Source of the DNA: Massilia psychrophila
GTDB lineage: Bacteria > Pseudomonadota > Gammaproteobacteria > Burkholderiales > Burkholderiaceae_D
Reading direction: 5' to 3'
Assembly (NCBI RefSeq): GCF_002760665.1
Contig: NZ_PDOB01000007.1
Coordinates: 1-64,000 of the forward strand
DNA length: 64,000 nucleotides
This document shows, piece by piece, positions 61,501-64,000 of this stretch. Every line of letters starts with the position of its first letter. Position 1 is the stretch's first letter. The translations under genes and the position numbers were made by a program. The notes under the pieces are model-generated. The model did no database searches, had not been told where the DNA came from, and saw only the letters and a list, made by a program, of their open reading frames with translations.

Positions 61501-62699
61501 AGCTGGGCCGCGACCAGGTCGAAGCCGGCCTCCAGCGCCTGGTTCGTCATCTGTTCGAGCGCCTCATGCTTACCAGCCAATTGGGGCAGCGCCAGCCAGT
61601 AATGCATCAGGGCGCGGAACATGAACGGCTGTAGCGCCGTTTCCCAGTTCCGCGACGGCAGCACCGCCGGGTCGACGATGCCAGCGCGGATCTGGCGCAG
61701 CATGGCCAGTTGCTGGTACACCGCGGTGTCGTGGCCTTGCACGGCGCGGGTGGCGATGTCGAGGTAGGCTTCGGCCAGCTTGGCGTGTTTCGGCTCGCCG
61801 CTCCTGATCAGCGCCAGCACGTACAGGTGACCGCCAATGCCCTCGAAGACGGCCTTGCGCTTGCCGGTCTCCTTGCGCAGCGCCTTGAGCGCTTTGTCGA
61901 ACATCGGCAACGCCTCGTCGTGACGCTCGCGCAGCAGCAGGATCATGGCGCGGAAATACAGCAGCTGCGAATCGTCCAGGTTCTCGAGCACGCTTTCGGC
62001 GTCATCCAGCCGTCCGCATAAAATCAGGTACTCGGCCAGCGCGATGCGCAGCGCCATCGACGCGCCATTTTGGGCGGCGAAGGCGAGGGCGAAGCTGCAC
62101 AGCATCGGTGCGGTGGCCGGTTCGCGCTGGGCGTTGGCGACCAGCACCGCCAGTATGTGGTGCTGGAGCTCGGTGTGGATCAGCTCGAACAGCGCCGGCT
62201 CGAACGGCCGCGCGCAAATGTCGACCAGCGGATGCAGGTAGAGCGCTTCATGGCAGGCCAGGCACGCTTCGATCAAAGGCGCGACGGTGCGTGCGTCCTC
62301 GCCCCCGATCAACGCCATGCGCAGCAGCGCCACGCCCTGGCGGTAGCTGCGCAGCACGACCGCGCCTTCCCAGTTGAGGCGTAACGGGTTGACTTTTTCG
62401 TACACGCTGCATAGCGTCTGGAACATGTCGTTGTCGATCGCCGTGCGGATCGCCGGCCACACGGCGTCAGGCGCGATCGCCACACCGCGTCCGATCGATT
62501 CGGTGACGATGGCTGCCGCCTTGAGCAGCCTGAGGTCGTCGCCGAGCGTGGTGGACGGGATCACGATGCCCATCTCTGCCAGGTGCAGGACGATGCGCGA
62601 TGCTGCCATCGGCTCGCCGGCCAGCGCCAGCAGCGCCGCGATCAGTTTCTGGGTATCGGTAAAGGCGTCGAGCCGGTGCTGCACACTGCTTGTCGTCAT
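58569..62699 (-). CDS. large SNF2-family ATPase/helicase
   Basis: A 1376-residue protein. The N-terminal 930 or so residues include a region with winged-helix look (1-80), helical repeat-like sequence (about 180-470, TPR-like but not clearly so) and a beta-rich part. The Snf2 ATPase core starts with [15 protein letters not shown], Walker A GLGKT (943-947), Walker B-type [25 protein letters not shown], and ends with [21 protein letters not shown], read in two parts. The ATG at 62699 overlaps the stop of the S9 peptidase gene by 4 bases; the frame runs on upstream only as a shadow of that gene. It shares only the ATPase core with the helicase at 22795. Confidence 0.9.
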   Translation of the reverse strand: [1376 protein letters not shown]

Positions 62700-64000
62700 G
62701 CGGTTTCCGGCAGATTGTCGATGGCGATCCGCGCCAGCGGTTCGGGCGCCGAAGGGCCGGACCCCGACGTGTCGGACCACTCGATGTTCAACACGCGCCG
62801 GTAGAAATACAGCTCCGCCTCGAGCGTGCGCACGATGCTGTCGGCCTTGCGAAAGCCATGGCCTTCGCCTTCGAGCGTGAGGTAGGCAACCGGCACGCCG
62901 GCGGTGCGCAGCGCATTGACCATGACTTCCGATTGCGGCGGCGGCACCACCTTGTCGTCGAGGCCCTGGAAAAATATCATCGGGCGCTTGAGCTGGTCGG
63001 CGTGGTTGATGGGCGAGCGCAGCAGGTACAGCGTCTCGGCTTCCGGCTGCGGCGCGATCAGGTAGTCGTTGTAATGCGACTCGAACTTGTGCGAGTCCTG
63101 GTCCAGGCCCTTCAGGTCGGACACGCCGTAATAGCTGGCGCCGGCCTTGAAGAGGTCGTGAAAAGTCAGTGCGCATAGGGTGGTGAGGCCGCCGGCGCTG
63201 CCGCCGCGGATCACCAGCCGGTCCGCATCGACCGTGCCGCGCTGAACCAGGTAGCGCGCGCCGGCGACGCAATCGTCGACGTCGACCACGCCCCACTGGC
63301 CCTTGAGGGCGTCGCGGTAGGCGCGCCCGAAGCCGCTGCTGCCGCCGTAGTTCACGTCGAGCACGGCGAAACCGCGGCTGGTCCAGTACTGGGTCGCCAG
63401 TTTCAAGGTGTTGGTCGCCATGCTGGTCGGCCCGCCGTGGCTGATCACCATCAGCGGCGGCTTGGCTGCGGGGGCCGCCTGGTACTGCGCGTTGCGCGGC
63501 GGGTAATAAAAGGCGTGCGCCATCCGGTTACCGCTGGTCGGGTAGCTGATATTTTCCGGCACCGACAGGCCGGCCTCGTCGGGCAGTTCACGGATCGAGC
63601 GCGCCAGCACTTCGTGTTCGCCCGTATAGAGGTCCATTCTCGCCAGTTCGACCGGGATGGTCGGCGCGCCGCCGAGGAAGGCGACGACACTGCCGGCCAC
63701 GCGCAGGTGGCGGATTTCCTGGTACGGGTTGGCGATCGGCTGCAGCTTGCCGGTCGCGCACGACAGCTGCGCCAGCCGGCTGATGCCGTTCTCTATATAG
63801 GTGCAGATGATTTCCTCGTCCGAGCGGAAGCCGTACGTCGAATCGCCGAACGACCAGTGCGGCATGCCGAATTCGGCGGCGCGCTGGCACAGCGGCTGGA
63901 CGGCTACCCCGGCTCCGGTCGCGGCCAACCGGTACAGGTTCCACCAGCCGCTACGGTCAAGAACGAAATGCAGCACGCCGGCGGGCGACCATTCCGGCTG
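62696..64000 (-). CDS. S9 family prolyl oligopeptidase, 3' part
   Basis: The frame is open to the window end, so the N-terminus lies outside; 434 residues are visible. The first half is the end of a beta-propeller (WSPAGVLHFVLDRSGWWNLY). The alpha/beta hydrolase domain has the oxyanion region ISHGGPTSMA, nucleophile Ser in RGGSAGG, Asp in GLDDKVVPP and His in GEGHGFR. It is a dipeptidyl or acylaminoacyl peptidase type enzyme, probably cytoplasmic. The gene overlaps the SNF2 start by 4 bases, so the two are translationally coupled. Confidence 0.94.
   Translation of the reverse strand, partial: QPEWSPAGVLHFVLDRSGWWNLYRLAATGAGVAVQPLCQRAAEFGMPHWSFGDSTYGFRSDEEIICTYIENGISRLAQLSCATGKLQPIANPYQEIRHLRVAGSVVAFLGGAPTIPVELARMDLYTGEHEVLARSIRELPDEAGLSVPENISYPTSGNRMAHAFYYPPRNAQYQAAPAAKPPLMVISHGGPTSMATNTLKLATQYWTSRGFAVLDVNYGGSSGFGRAYRDALKGQWGVVDVDDCVAGARYLVQRGTVDADRLVIRGGSAGGLTTLCALTFHDLFKAGASYYGVSDLKGLDQDSHKFESHYNDYLIAPQPEAETLYLLRSPINHADQLKRPMIFFQGLDDKVVPPPQSEVMVNALRTAGVPVAYLTLEGEGHGFRKADSIVRTLEAELYFYRRVLNIEWSDTSGSGPSAPEPLARIAIDNLPETA

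Noticed and set aside
62700-63296. N-terminal extension of the second SNF2 protein by about 200 residues
   Set aside because: The extra part lies wholly over the S9 peptidase gene in another frame; the ATG at 62699 with a 4-base overlap is the natural start.

Overview
The window looks like a chromosomal segment of a GC-rich betaproteobacterium, most likely family Oxalobacteraceae (Massilia, Duganella, Janthinobacterium or a relative). The evidence is the Burkholderiales-type gene order mla - ABC exporter - bolA - murA - his - hinT - tat, a short HisG, a LiuR-type MerR regulator next to isovaleryl-CoA dehydrogenase, and dense GC-rich coding. I recognise no rRNA, tRNA or CRISPR array.

Layout. 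1-426 is the 3' end of an IS66 element. 594-4627 holds a TonB-dependent receptor and a Tat-exported S66 LD-carboxypeptidase. 4681-5340 is a small ACT-domain protein on the minus strand, followed by a long AT-rich spacer. 6229-8754 is a secreted M4 (thermolysin-like) protease, with a decayed partial copy behind it (9045-9973). 10006-16684 is a minus-strand catabolic block: liuR, ivd, aceK, thiolase, SDR and acyl-CoA dehydrogenase. A divergent metallo-beta-lactamase-fold gene follows (16825-17874), then an HTH regulator and a 56-residue protein. ubiX, grxD and tex lie on the minus strand (19020-22372). 22795-27817 is a SNF2 helicase closely followed by a histidine kinase and a response regulator. 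27846-28758 is a REP-associated transposase-like gene between inverted repeats, then gltBD (28828-35061).

From 35587 to 52827 nearly everything is housekeeping on the plus strand: the phospholipid-transport operon mlaFEDACB, an ABC exporter pair, a BolA protein, murA, the complete biosynthetic set hisG-D-C-B-H-A-F-I-E with a DNA methyltransferase inserted between hisD and hisC, hinT and tatABC. The final part holds a fasciclin-domain secreted protein, an extracellular polyhydroxyalkanoate depolymerase, a small RHS relic, a DUF885 metallopeptidase-like protein, a PH-domain membrane protein, a second large SNF2 helicase and the 3' part of an S9 prolyl oligopeptidase.

The genes form several working groups: leucine and acyl-CoA breakdown with acetate control (ivd, thiolase, aceK), ammonium assimilation (gltBD), outer-membrane lipid asymmetry (mla), histidine synthesis, and Tat export, with one likely Tat substrate inside the window. 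The least ordinary items are the transposase-like protein that has lost its HUH metal site but keeps flanking inverted repeats, the solitary methyltransferase co-translated with hisD, a matched pair of 16-bp LiuR-type operators, and the SNF2/two-component operon. I did not find an unmistakable new multi-gene system. All calls rest on reading the sequence; no database search was possible.
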